The position numbers were made by a program, and so were the translations under genes. A DNA stretch of 64,000 nucleotides from Dichetophora obliterata. Taxonomy: Eukaryota; Arthropoda; Insecta; Diptera; Sciomyzidae. The notes under the pieces were generated by a model, which saw only the letters and a program-made list of their open reading frames with translations, was not told the origin of the DNA and did not search any database. The stretch is taken from positions 102,175,115 to 102,239,114 of the forward strand of contig OY986435.1 of NCBI GenBank assembly GCA_963920525.1, in the 5' to 3' direction. Of this stretch, positions 11,149 to 22,456 are shown in pieces; position 1 is the first letter of the stretch; every line of letters begins with the position of its first letter.

Positions 11149-12436
11149 TTGGGGGTTGGAATTAATTTTAAAGGTTTTTTTTTCGGTTTTTGAGCATTTA
11201 TTTAGAAACAACGGTACAATGTATATTATTCAAAGTATTGTCCATCGTTAGCTACAACATTTTCCCATCTTTCTGGCAGCATATGGATTCCGCGCCGGAA
11301 GAACGATTCGTCTTTTGAGGCAATCCACGAATCGACCCATTTTTTGGTATCCTCGTAAGAAGTGAAGCGCTGCTCAGCCAAGCCATGCGTCATCGATCTG
11401 AATAGGTGGTAGTCGGAAGGGGCTTTGTCTGGGCTATAAGGCGGGTGGGGTAGCACATCCCAATTCAGCGCCTCCAACGTTTCCTTGACGGTTCTTGCAA
11501 CATGTGGCCGTGCGTTGTCATGTTGAAAAACCACTTTGTCGTGTCTTTTGGCATATTCCGGCCGTTTAACCTTTAATGCTCGGCTCAATTGCATCAATTG
11601 TTGTTGGTAGTGTTCCCCAGTGATGGTTTCGTTAGGTTTTAGCAGCTCATAGTACACGACACCCTTCTGATCCCACCAAATACACAGCATAAGCTTGGCG
11701 CCATGAATATTCGGCTTGGCCCTCGATGTTGATGCATGGCCGGGTGGTCCCCACGATTTTTTTCGCTTAGGATTATCGTAATGGATCCACTTTTCATCGC
11801 CAGTGACAATACGATGCAAAAAACTCTTCCTTTTATGCCGTTGAAGCAGTTGTTCGCACATGCAAAATCGCCGTTCAACGTCTCTCGGCTTCAAGTGGTA
11901 CGGCACCCAATTTCCTTGCTTTTGAATCATTCCCATGGCCTTCAAGCGTTTGCCGACCGTTGATAAGTCGACTACCAATGATTCTGAGAATTCTTGAAGG
12001 GTTTGACACGGGTCTTCATCGAGCAAAGCCTCCAATTCCTCATCTTCAAACTTTTTCGGCTGGCCCGGACGCTCTTTGTCTTCCGTATCAAAATCACCAC
12101 TTTTAAACCGACGGAACCAGTACTCACAAGTAGAAATCGATGGAGCATAGTCCCCGTAAGCCTCAGTAAGCGTGCGTTGTGCTTCAACCGCTTTTTTCTT
12201 CAAATGGAAGCACAAAAGTAAACCTTCCCGCAAATTGCGTTTTGTTGGAACGAAAGTCGACATGTTCACAGAGAAAAAAATAAATGTTGTTTACACTTCA
12301 GTGGAATGACACATACTGAAAAATGAAGCTTAGACAATGTGCTTTGAAATGAATATAGTCACAGGTGTGCCCGATGCGATCTATTGATAGTTACGCCATC
12401 TCTTAGAAAACCTTTAAAACTAATTCCAACCCCCAA
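11149..12436 (-). mobile_element. Full-length mariner element, apparently intact
   Basis: Inverted termini of 26 bp start TTGGGGGTTGGAATTA and differ at one position. They are flanked by a TA duplication (11147-11148 and 12437-12438). The length of 1288 bp is normal for mariner. One uninterrupted transposase frame lies inside with short untranslated sides. Everything expected of an autonomous copy is present. Confidence 0.92.
11226..12269 (-). CDS. mariner transposase, DD34D, mauritiana subfamily
   Basis: This 347-residue protein would bind the element's termini and cut and join DNA at TA sites in the nucleus. The N-terminal third holds the paired helix-turn-helix DNA-binding region (about residues 1-110). 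The interdomain linker WVPYHL (121-126) is a variant of the canonical WVPHEL. The catalytic triad is D158 in TGDEKW, D251 in QHDNARPH and D286 in SPDKAPSDYHLF, with exactly 34 residues between the second and third aspartates. Length and motifs match Mos1-like proteins of the mauritiana subfamily. Translation could start at the first ATG or two codons later (MSTFVP), the usual mariner start. There are no frameshifts or stops, so I infer it could be active. Confidence 0.95.
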   Translation of the reverse strand: MNMSTFVPTKRNLREGLLLCFHLKKKAVEAQRTLTEAYGDYAPSISTCEYWFRRFKSGDFDTEDKERPGQPKKFEDEELEALLDEDPCQTLQEFSESLVVDLSTVGKRLKAMGMIQKQGNWVPYHLKPRDVERRFCMCEQLLQRHKRKSFLHRIVTGDEKWIHYDNPKRKKSWGPPGHASTSRAKPNIHGAKLMLCIWWDQKGVVYYELLKPNETITGEHYQQQLMQLSRALKVKRPEYAKRHDKVVFQHDNARPHVARTVKETLEALNWDVLPHPPYSPDKAPSDYHLFRSMTHGLAEQRFTSYEDTKKWVDSWIASKDESFFRRGIHMLPERWENVVANDGQYFE

Positions 12437-12438
12437 TA

Positions 12439-12880
12439 ATAAGAAATGTTCCAGCCACGTTTTCTGTATCGGAAATCTATGCTGGATAGCCTATGAATGA
12501 ACTATGATTCAGATTCTTAGTTTCAGAACTTATAAATTAATCAAAAACATGTTATAGACGTGTGCGTCTACGTGCTTTTACGATAAATCTTGCAAGAAAA
12601 ATTAAAGCGAATACAGAAATAAACTAGGTATGCGTACTTCCAGAAAAAAGTATTATTTTAACAACAAAAATCACCACATCTGCAACTTTTTTAACTTGCT
12701 TGGCTAATTTGACAAAAATGTGAAATTTGTTGAATTTCAGAATTGCCCGGTCAAAATTGCTGATAGATTTTTCTGATGTTTCTTTTTTTTAGGAGCTAGT
12801 GATCTTAGGACTCTCCGCAGAAGAGCAATGAATTGTTGTCGACATTTTTCATAATTTTTGGGCTTTTTTATAAGAACTCC
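12439..12880. other. Intergenic DNA between mariner and a MITE
   Basis: No gene or repeat ends are recognised. Confidence 0.4.
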
Positions 12881-12883
12881 TAA

Positions 12884-13289
12884 AGCCCGTATGATACTTC
12901 ATTGTTTTGTCCAATTTTGAAATCTGAAAACAGGTGGCGCGTGGGCTCGACAGATATATATTGTAGAAAAAGGATGTAAGCATACATCGTGCCAATTTTG
13001 TACATCTCATTAACGTTACTATCTTATCTCTCTTTTCTTATTGGCTGCGGTAGAAAGAGCTTGAGCTCTTTTTTGACACTTAATATTTGATCGAAACTTA
13101 ATGAGTGACGAATGGAGAGAAATGTCAAGAACAATACATTAAAAATGCTGTCCGTCGCACATTTTTTTGTCCAACTCGTACTATATGCTTATACACTTCT
13201 TGAATTTTAGCTTTAACACTATTTCAACTGCTCTAGTTTCATTGTCAATGAATAAAAATTGAACAAATCAATGAAGTATCATACAGGCT
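12884..13289. mobile_element. Harbinger-like MITE (TAA duplication)
   Basis: The left terminus AGCCCGTATGATACTTCATT is matched inverted at the right (reads AGCCTGTATGATACTTCATT inward), with similarity continuing for about 40 bp. TAA flanks both ends (12881-12883, 13290-13292). It is 406 bp with no coding frame. The 3 bp TAA target and AGCC-type end fit PIF/Harbinger-derived MITEs. Confidence 0.7.
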
Positions 13290-13292
13290 TAA

Positions 13293-13596
13293 AAGAGTGA
13301 CAGAGAGAAGCGAGTGATGTACTTTTTTTCAAGAAAATTAAGAATAAACATTTATTGAATAATTATTGCTTTTACATTATTGAATAAAAAATAAATCTTT
13401 TCTTTTTTTGTTACTTTATAATTTTTTTAAAAATACCTGTGCTTCAAACTAAAAAATTGATATAAGAAAATGACAAGAAATTGTGTAAAAAAACAAAATA
13501 AAATACTTAAAATATACATAACCAAAAAAAAAAGAATTGGCCCTTCAGACCTTAAAAGGACCAATTTTGTTACGCATGCTATAAGCTATTATAACA
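13293..13596. other. Intergenic AT-rich DNA
   Basis: Nothing recognised. Confidence 0.4.
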
Positions 13597-13604
13597 GCTA
13601 TTAT

Positions 13605-14130
13605 TAGGGCTAGGAATCTCATGCACTAAAATATCGAAAGAATGCACTTAAAACTCCAAAAACAGATAAAATATGCAATTAAAAATATTTTTCCGATATT
13701 TATAATCGGTTCAAAAATAAATATTTCATGTAATTTAACAAAAAAAATTAAAACCGATTCGTTTTAAAATACTACATATAAAATTAGTTTATCAAAAAAC
13801 ACAAAAATATGAAATTAACAAAAAAGTAATAATTATAAGTTATCTTTTACCAAAATATATCGCATTAAATTTAAATGGTTGCATATCAAAAAAGCAAAAA
13901 TATACTAAAACCACATGCATTTATTGTAAATATGCAAAAATACGCGCAATTAATATGCAAAAACAGACATTTTTTGTAAAATATGCAAAACCATGCATTT
14001 TGTTGCAAAATAAGCACTAACGATTGAATGCTATTTTCAATGAAATTTTATGATTCGGAAAGATAACTTAACCATTTCCTTTTTAAGATGCCCAGTAAAA
14101 ACATGCATTTGCATGAGATTCCTAACCCTA
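13605..14130. mobile_element. hAT-type MITE
   Basis: The left terminus TAGGGCTAGGAATCTCATGC is matched inverted at the right (TAGGGTTAGGAATCTCATGC). Flanks gctattat (13597-13604) and gtaattat (14131-14138) agree at 6 of 8 bases, consistent with a decayed 8 bp duplication. The interior repeats an 'atatgcaaaaa' phrase several times. It has no coding capacity. Confidence 0.65.
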
Positions 14131-14138
14131 GTAATTAT

Positions 14139-14660
14139 GAATAACTGAACATAAAATTTAAGTACCGGTTCCTGATATTATCCGCAGAGAGGTAAAAGCT
14201 AGACAGAAATATTGATTCAAATGAAAAAACTTTATATCAAAGATGGGATTTGAGACCGGGATACCGCAGTTCTTTAGTAAAAGGGACAAGCACTGTAATC
14301 AGTTTGCCGGCCCTACACAAAAAAAAATATGTAGAGTAATTTAGATGCAAAGTTACATTTTTCAGTTTTCATTTCCAGAAAAGCTAAAAATAATTTCAAA
14401 GACATCCTGAAAAATGAAAACACCCCGTATCTCAAAAACTGGTCATGGTGCGAGAAAACTAAGTACAAGCTTGAAATCATTAAACAAGTTTTATTTCCAC
14501 AAAACTTTTATTTCAGATGACATGGTATGTCATAAACATACCACCTAGATTAAAAACAAAGCAGGCCTGCCAATTGAAGGCATGTGGAAGTTTATAATTT
14601 TATGCTAAGTTTTCATCTACTTTTTGAAATTTTAAAAACGTCCTCTTCTACACCTACTTC
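14139..14660. other. Intergenic DNA with a weak SINE relic
   Basis: A weak third member of SINE family A lies at about 14215-14320 on the minus strand; the 'gaaaaaacttt' phrase and 'gcagttctttag' core are shared with 7425-7530. Otherwise nothing is recognised. Confidence 0.4.
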
Positions 14661-14663
14661 TAA

Positions 14664-15341
14664 CGCATAGTTTACAATAGACAGTAAAGTTAAGACAGCA
14701 AAGAAAACGTATTTAATGTCAAGAATGTGTCTATTTAGTCAGTTGTCACGACAGTTGGCCAAGAAGAATAATTTCTTGTTTTGAAAGAAGTTTTTCCATT
14801 TTATTCTATTTTATTTTTTTAAGAACACGAGAATAAGAATTTTAAAAATTTCAAGCGTTTCTGACGTAAATGTGATTTTACTGTCTGAGTTGTGTCTAGC
14901 GTTGTGTCTATGAAAAAGTTTAGACATTAGATCGGTCAGTTGCAAAAGTAAGAGAGTTAAGTAAAAAAGTGAGAGTGTATTGCAGCTGTCTTAACACTAC
15001 GGAGAAAGCAGTGTCAATTGCCCTTAAATGACTGATCCCGTGACAGCTTCAATGGACAGCTATCACTATAACTCGTCACGGAACAGGTTTTTAGTGCCTG
15101 TTACGGGACAGATTTTATTTTCTGTTTTTCGAGCCCGGTCACTGGACATGTCTCAGCTGATGTAGCAGATGGCAATTGACCCCTATCAATGACAACGCCA
15201 TATGAAAGTGACCGGTCGGTCTGATATGTTGGTGGCAGAATTGGGACAGGTCCCTTCCCTTGGGGACCTACCACGTGATAGGTTCAGAACCGGTCTTTTC
15301 GCCCGCCGTAGGGAACTTTACTGTCTGTTGTAAACTATGCG
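14664..15341. mobile_element. TIR element/MITE with TAA duplication
   Basis: The left terminus CGCATAGTTTACAATAGACA is matched inverted at the right (CGCATAGTTTACAACAGACA), continuing into AGTAAAGTT on both sides. TAA flanks both ends (14661-14663, 15342-15344). It is 678 bp. The interior is GC-richer than its surroundings and holds short near-palindromic phrases with 'gtcacgggaca'-like words, but no coding frame. Confidence 0.65.
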
Positions 15342-15344
15342 TAA

Positions 15345-16798
15345 GGGCGCATTTATAGTGGCGACTTCTTGCTTTGCCGAGCAAAACACGCATGGGAGCA
15401 ATAGAGAACGCAAATCATGCATCTCTTTTGCCCCAATGTATTTTTGAGTTTCAGCTCGGCTCAGTTTGGTTGTAAGTCGAAAATACAAAGGAAAAAAGAG
15501 CACAGCATCAACAAAAGAACAGTACAGAAGAAAAACTTGCTAGTACGGACATGTTTGTACCGCAGACTTGCTGGCAAGAAAACTTTCCGTGTGCGATAGG
15601 AGTCTTAGCAAAAGTATCATGTTTGCTAATGCAAAATTCCGGTTAATTTTAAGGGACAACAACTTCAATATTTTCATGTTTGTTGTAATTCGCCGACACT
15701 TGGTATTTTCGCCGAAGCACTTTTGATAGCAACATTAGGGGTATTCACGATTCAGTGCACTTTCCTGTGCAGTTGAGGACTTGAGGACTTGAGGACTTGT
15801 GCACTTTATAAACCCAAAATACACCTACGTCAAAAATCTGCACAAGTGCTTTTCTACTGTAGCCTAAAACTTGAGCACATGATGACTTGAGCAGTTGTGT
15901 ACTTATGCTCATTGAAAATTTTGACAGCTTTGCAAAATTTATAGTGGTGTGTGTTCGCGAAAATTTAACTGCAGAACTACACAAGTCCTCAATACATCAC
16001 AACAGTACGAATGGCTCAGTTGGCTAGGGCCAAGGTTTATTTATATAAAGGTTGCGTAGATTTTTTGACGCATCCTTATTTTATGTAAAGTAGAGTTTTG
16101 TGATGCTCAAAAATAAAAGCACTTTTCAGGGTTTCGCTGTGAACTTTGTAAACTACGTTTTAATGGCGAGTTAAGCCAGGGCTTACTCGAAATTAACTCG
16201 CCATAGAAACAAGATTTGAGTTGAATTTCGTTAAGTCCATGGGACTTCTTCGATTTAAGTGGCTTCTATTTAGTGTTGTCAAATATTCGACAAAATGTAA
16301 AACCGGTTTCTTAAATAACACGAAAATGACAATTTTTTAAAACTGGTTTTTCAAATATTTAAATAAATATAACCGGTTTAAACCGCTTGGCCGATTAATC
16401 TACAAAAACATTTCGTTAATATAAATATATACTTTTAAATTTAATAAAATATTTATAGAAAAATTAAAGGCATCCTATATTTTTTTATATGTAGTCCATT
16501 TAAATAAAGATATTTTTAACGTATTTAATAATACATGAAGACAAAAATAATAATATTAATATATTTTATTAATATAAATAAAATTAAAAATGTCGGCTCA
16601 TTTTAAGTTTTTCTATTAATTGTCTTCATACTTCAGGTTAGGTTAAAGTTAGGTTTAGGTGGCGGCAGGTCAAATATATAAATATAAGCGGGTATGGAGG
16701 CGAGCATGTCTCCTAACCTTCCGAGGCATGTTGCCGGCAGACATACAGCAGGGCTCGTTTTCCAACTGGGCAACTACGTAAATCTACACGTATATACC
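15345..16798. other. Intergenic DNA with short repeats
   Basis: No gene. At 15776-15800 'gaggactt' is repeated three times in tandem. At 16009-16035 there is an isolated A-box-like ATGGCTCAGTTGG. At 16163-16204 there is a short hairpin with ATGGCGAGTTAA arms. At about 16640-16800 a 'ggttaggttaaagttagg' stretch runs into a GC-richer fragment that shares the 12-mer gaggcatgttgc, inverted, with 63842-63853. None can be bounded. Confidence 0.4.
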
Positions 16799-16801
16799 TA
16801 A

Positions 16802-17228
16802 AGGATTGATTACCCAAGCGTAACGTGAGGTGGCGCAGCCGGATGTAGCGTAGTGCGACGTTGCCTCGAGGATAAGCGATTACCGAAATCGTAATCCAAC
16901 GTAGTGCAGGCGCCGTAGTGCAGGGCACTCATTTTATTCTAGAAGGCTTATTTACTTCTCCTCGTCAATAAAATATTGCATTCTTTCTTATATAGTATTA
17001 AAATTTACAAAAAAGTGAAGTTAAACAAATTTTTTCGCTTGTAACACAGCTGTCGAACTACCAAAAATCGTAACGTTGCGTAGAAATCTATTTTCTACAG
17101 ACTTCTACGCTGCGTCACGCCACGTTACGATTTCGGTAACGACTTGTACACATTTATCATTAAACAGATTTTAGCTTGACAATTGGCAACGTCGCGCTAC
17201 GTTACCTTACGCTTGGCTAATCCAGCCT
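16802..17228. mobile_element. Harbinger-like MITE, copy 1 (uninterrupted)
   Basis: The left terminus AGGATTGATTACCCAAGCGT is matched inverted at the right (AGGCTGGATTAGCCAAGCGT), flanked by TAA (16799-16801, 17229-17231). It is 427 bp. The interior is crowded with cgtaacg and cgtagcg words, including a gttacgatttcggtaacg palindrome. A second copy at 60540-63762 contains a Helitron at the position corresponding to 16997/16998 here, so this copy is the empty site. Confidence 0.75.
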
Positions 17229-17231
17229 TAA

Positions 17232-19100
17232 TACAAGCATATTTACTTGCCTCTTTGTGACATTCACGACTCCCTTTGAAAAAGCGTATGATAAGAATTT
17301 CCACAAGAAAAATCAACTTACTATATAGAAAGTTGCACGATAGACAAGAGAAGGAGCACAACAAATGTTGGACTCACTTTTGTTCAGTGTCTGATTATGG
17401 AGATTTTGTCGATGTGCATGATATTGATGCTGTTAGACGGCAGCAGAAACGGCCACAATAGCAACAACATTAACAAATGCAGCTCCTATTTTGGCAGTAA
17501 AAGGTAAAAAAAAAATAACAGGTACGACAAATACTCACAACAAAGAAAATAAGAGATAAACTAAGAAAATTTATAAGAAGGAGAATATGAAGAAATAAAA
17601 ACAATGTAGAAGTGAAGGAAGTCAAAATAATAATCGTAGACGTAAGATGAGAAAAGAGTGAGTGAACTTTAGTGCATATATGATGGAAATATGTATAGTA
17701 TGTTGTTTGTGTTTTTGTTGTTGTTGTTTGCATTGTTGTTTTTCCTTCACTCAGCTTTATTGCTGTTGGATTTGCTAGAGTAGCAGTTGTTTGTTTTGTT
17801 GCTGTTGCAGTCTTTGTTGTAGACGTTGTTATTGACAAAGTAAATTACTAATAAGCAAAATCGTAATAGTTAGCTGTCTCAAAAAACTACATCAAATAAA
17901 GCAAAACAGCAAAATATAGAAGAAAAAACCTAATAAACTAGTCCAAAACAAGCTGTGGAAAACGTTTGAGCTGCGTGGTTGATTTCTGAGAGACACATAC
18001 ATAGTATACTAATGTTAGCATTTACTCCGATTTGGATTTCTTTCTCTACGGCATCATATGAAAATACATATCTACTTCAATCGCTGAAAAAATCTATTTT
18101 TATGCTCACGGCCAGCTGGCAAATAGCTGTTGCTGTAAGTCTGTCTGTCCATCTGTGTTTCCTTTTTTTTCTATTATTAGTCTAAAGGAATTGTTAGTTG
18201 AATAAAAAAAAATTAATGCTTAAAACTCACGTTTTCTCGGTTTTGTTGGGTATTGCTGAATGCTGTAAATTTTTCATAGATTCATAATTTTGTATCCAAT
18301 AGATACACTGACATCGAATGTATCTCTGTATTAGTTACCGTGAAATTATTTCCTTTTTTCGGCAGAAAAACTTATTTGCGACAATTTGTTTTTTTTTAAA
18401 CATAAGAAAATATTTCACAATTGCAAAGAACTAGAAGATGCACTTGAAGTTTTTAAAAAACAGCTACTTCTTAAAAGGTTTTAATTATTCACCGTCTGTA
18501 ACTCGTATTGTGGGACACATATTTGTACACTTTTTATGCATTCAATATTCACCAAGTGTGTGTGATGTGAAAAAGTTACAGCAAGAAAACAAAACAAATG
18601 TACAATTTTTCGTATATATTGTCTTAGTTATAACAAAAACTTTTGAACAAAGGCAAATAATTAAAAAAAAATTATAAAACTAGCACTCGCGCGACTTTCC
18701 TGCTCTTTGCGGTATAATTTAGACACGTTCGTTAACAACAGCAGCTCTCGATTAACTAACGTGTGTTTAGTTGCAGACAAAGAGCATAAACCTAGCAGAG
18801 TTTTCATGAGACTAACAGAGCTCTGTAAATGAACCCAGTGGGAAATAAACTCCTGACGTAACCAACTATTTCTTAACACTATTTTTAGCACGGTTGCCAC
18901 TTTGGTACAATTGTACCAAAATTGGTACATTTATTTTAACTTGGTAGATTGGTACACTATTTTACGAGTTGGTACATTTTGTAAAAGATTTACAGTTTCA
19001 AAATCTTTTTCAAAGAGCAAAATTTGGTAGAACTGTTCGAGAAATGTTCAAAGTTATGTTAAGTGAAAACTTGCATTGAAAACAAACACGTGACAGAGAC
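17232..19100. other. Intergenic DNA, no gene recognised
   Basis: Frames at 17276-17461 and 17470-17838 are short. The latter is rich in Thr and Lys codons from a CAA/TTG-like microsatellite and looks accidental. At 18890-18990 'ttggtac' is repeated about six times. There is no bounded element. Confidence 0.4.
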
Positions 19101-19103
19101 TTA

Positions 19104-19639
19104 AAGCCCTATTCTGGTTGTTAGCTTAACAAGAAATAGTTAAGGAGCTCTTGTTAAGCTGATTGTTATGTTATGTAAATGTTGGTATTCTTAAAAATCA
19201 TTAACAACATAAAAGCTTAAAAAGCTTTTTAAGTTCACCATGCATGGTGAAAATCGGTATGCCTATTGAAAAAAGAGATGCGCTATATAAACAGATGCTT
19301 CGAGTGCAGCTTGTGACTTTGCAAGCGCTTGAAAAATTTGCCACGGCTGCTGAAAGATTTCATTATCAACACTTAAAATAAGTAAAAAATTCTTTCATTT
19401 TTCAGTTTAATGTATTTAAACTCAATATTATATTATAATTTGTATTTTTTATTATTTTCACAACAATTTTCTATCTAAGCACATACATTTCATTCGTTGT
19501 TAAGACTCTTTCTGTTATTAACAAAATTGTAAAGAAAAGAGCTTTTTAATTTGCAGCAGAATACGAAACCTTAACAAATTGTTAATATTAACTATTTTGT
19601 TAATGTGGTGAGCTTAGTTAAGCTGCTAGAATAGGGCTG
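19104..19639. mobile_element. Harbinger-like MITE (AGCCCTATTCT family), copy A
   Basis: Inverted termini share AGCCCTATTCT; TTA flanks both ends (19101-19103, 19640-19642). It is 536 bp and nearly identical in reverse orientation to copy B at 42092-42626. The 3 bp TTA/TAA target fits PIF/Harbinger. No open reading frame of note. Confidence 0.75.
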
Positions 19640-19642
19640 TTA

Positions 19643-20020
19643 GTGGCCAAAGAATATAAACTTTATAACTTTTCTGTCTTTTTGACACATTTTTTGGTAA
19701 TTTTATCTACAAATTTAAAGTAAAGTTTTTTTAAGTACAAAGTACTGAAACGCTTTGCTGAACAAAACCTTCTTCAAAGAAGTGTAAATATTTTATAGGT
19801 TTATTTATTTAATTGAACTAGAAAAACATGTAAAGTGTAATTCAGGACCGTTACAATCGAAAACTGAAAAATTTTACTAAACTTTATATTATACGAGCAT
19901 TTATTATACACTGAGAAAAAAACATACTTTAAAATTAGACAAAACATTTTAAAATAGAATTTTAACTTTTTTGCGTTTCTACAAAACAAAATTTTAAGCA
20001 AGCGTGTTACTTGTTTAAAA
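19643..20020. other. AT-rich intergenic DNA
   Basis: Nothing recognised up to the palindromic insertion. Confidence 0.4.
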
Positions 20021-20035
20021 ATTAATTGTTCTAAC

Positions 20036-20685
20036 GAATTTTTTCAAAGAAACAACAACAACAACAAAGTTTTCAATATGAAAGGAAAAAAATCACTAGC
20101 ATTTGATTTTATTGTACAATTTCTACGCTGCTAAACGCGTCATCAGAAATCTTTGTGATTACCCGTGCAAGCGCGCGCTAACGCACTGCACCATCGGGGT
20201 GATGAGATTTTGAAGCGTCAATTTCTCATTTTTTCCTCAATTTCATAATGTCACATTTGTTGTTGTATTTCTGTTTTACTTTAGTTTCTATGCTTATCGG
20301 AAGCTTAAACGGAAACAGCTGAAAACAAAATTAGCAAAAATTCTAAAAACAACTCCAGTAAACATGCTTTGTTAGTGCAGACTTCAAGCAGGCTGTTGGA
20401 CTACATATAATAACATAAGCATAGAAACTAAAGTAAAACAGAAATACAACAACAAATGTGACATTATGAAATTGAGGAAAAAATGAAAAATTGACGCTTC
20501 AAAATCTCATCACCCCGATGGTGCAGTGCGTTAGCGCGCGCTTGCACGGGTAATCACAAAGATTTCTGATGACGCGTTTAGCAGCGCAGAAATTGTACAA
20601 TAAAATCAAATGCTAGTGATTTTTTTCCTTTCATATTGAAAACTTTGTTGTTGTTGTTGTTTCTTTGGAAAAATTCGTTACAACA
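20036..20685. mobile_element. Long palindromic insertion with tRNA-like core and 15 bp target duplication
   Basis: Two 261 bp arms (20036-20296 and 20416-20676) are inverted copies differing at only three positions. They are separated by a 119 bp spacer. The whole unit is flanked by a perfect direct repeat ATTAATTGTTCTAAC (20021-20035 and 20686-20700). Each arm contains an A-box-like GGTGCAGTGCGTTAGCGCGC and ends outward in a TTG repeat, which suggests a tRNA-derived SINE with a simple-repeat tail. The 15 bp duplication suits LINE-mediated insertion of a head-to-head dimer. A foldback DNA transposon is the alternative. Confidence 0.75.
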
Positions 20686-20700
20686 ATTAATTGTTCTAAC

Positions 20701-21937
20701 TTTGACCTTAAGCTCAATAAACGATTTTAAACTATCAAACAACTAGAATTTGTATTTAAAATCAAGTATGATTTAAACTATCAAACATTTAGAATTTGTA
20801 TTTAAATCATATAAAGTCAACATAATAAATATAGAGGTCATTTAGAAAAAACTTTAATTTAAAAAGAAATTTTATATTTTAAACAAAAGTCAGTGACAGA
20901 GAACTCGTCAATGACATAGACAAATAAATGAATATAGAAACAAAATAAAATTATATTTTTACTAACCCATATTAATATCTGAAAATTTAAAATTTGTATT
21001 TTATAATGTATTTTACATAATGCACTTATTGTTTTTTTCGTTTTGTTTTCTTTCGTTCATGCTATGTTTGATTGCTAGAAAAGGATGCGATATGTTGAAC
21101 GTAACGAACATCGTGGGTGAAAATGAGCAAAGCAAAATTAACAAAATCCACAGAGAATGATGTTATTGTTCTATTCGCTCCCTTTTTATTTATTTCACGC
21201 ACTGTTCAGTTGCTTGAAAAGTATGCGATTCGGTGCAATTAATTAGTGACGTACAAAAAAATCTGTACAAATTTAGTCATGAAGAAATAAAAACGTAGGA
21301 AGTATTTTTAAAAAATAGTGAAAATATTACAAAATAAAATTGTTTTTCAAGAAGTCGGGACATTTGGCGTCCCGCCTGAGGTCTTCGCGGGACGCACATT
21401 TTTAGGCTGAAAATCGGGACAACCCGAGTGGAGATCGGAACCTGGCAGCCCTAGATACGAACTAATTAATTATTTTGATATTGAAAATATTTCAAGCCGC
21501 AATGAAACGCAAACTTCATCAAATAAAGTCAAAAAATTTCTTATTCGGGTCAAAAAATTAAAGTCAAAAAATTCGAAAACTCGAAAAAGTTAAAAAAATG
21601 GCAGTTTAAAATATTTGTTTTGCATTCTAAAGTTTTTGCATTAAATTTTTCGTTTAAATAAATGTGTTTAAACCTAAAATTTTTGCAATGAAAGTATACT
21701 TAAAAACATTGTTTTGAAAACAAAAACTTTTGTTTTAAATCAAACTTTAAAAACATTTGTTTTTAACTTAAATGAAATTGTTTCAAGCTCTATTTCAAAA
21801 ACAAATTCGTTTAATATGAACACAATCTTATTTAATTTTAACACATATTTCCCTCAGTGTACTTATAAAATTTCGACTTTTGTTAAAATTTTTCAACTTT
21901 TGTCACCATTTTTAACTTTTGTTGCCATTCATCCATG
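20701..21937. other. AT-rich intergenic DNA
   Basis: No gene. At 20730-20830 a phrase 'aaactatcaaac...agaatttgtatttaaa' occurs twice in tandem. At 21355-21455 'gggac' words end in 'ggcagccctag', resembling the stretch near 3405-3440; no partner end was found. Confidence 0.4.
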
Positions 21938-22456
21938 ATGTAAGAAAACCAGGTGTTAGTGAGTTTTTGACAACACCATGAATTTCTTCGCTTCTGTCAA
22001 AAGATTGTGAGCGAAAGAGCGGAACTGTTGATAGTTGTCAAATTGTGCTATTTGTTTGAGGTGCTAGATGATGTGCTATAGTTTCATTTGTGCGAATTAA
22101 GTGCAAATAAATATTTAATGCAATTAATTGTGCCGTGTTGTGTTGAGAAAAAGTTATTACAGTTGTCTTCGCCGATTTGCCAATTTTATAAGAAACGTGC
22201 ACTGGAACGTGCCGCCAACATGAAGCTTCGGCCAGCATGCAAATTGTCTTGCATTCACATCGTGTTTTTTTTTTGCATAACTCACAGCGTCTCATATATT
22301 TTTTATTATTTTCCATAACTTGCAGAAAGACACGAATATAACAAAATTCGTTTTCTTTGCAATTCACCATCAGCTGTTTTTGACAAGAGCGAGGAAACAT
22401 AATTTTATCATTTTGAGAGAGAAGTGTCAAACTCACTAACACCTCTATTTCTTACA
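21938..22456. mobile_element. Inverted-repeat element (MITE)
   Basis: The left end TGTAAGAAAACCAGGTGTTA and the right end read inward (TGTAAGAAATAGAGGTGTTA) are followed on both sides by GTGAGTTT and a GACA. The length is about 519 bp. CATG lies outside both ends and may be a target duplication, but the exact border is ambiguous by one base. A 134-codon minus-strand frame inside (22038-22442) has no recognisable domain and I do not count it as a gene. Superfamily unknown. Confidence 0.55.

Noticed and set aside
11639..12221. Additional frames inside the mariner
   Set aside because: They are shadows of the 347-codon transposase.
17470..17838. 122-codon Thr/Lys-rich protein on the minus strand
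   Set aside because: Composition comes from a simple repeat of TTG/CAA-like triplets; no motif.
22038..22442. 134-codon protein on the minus strand inside a MITE
   Set aside because: Spans almost the whole MITE from TIR to TIR without any known domain; most likely accidental.
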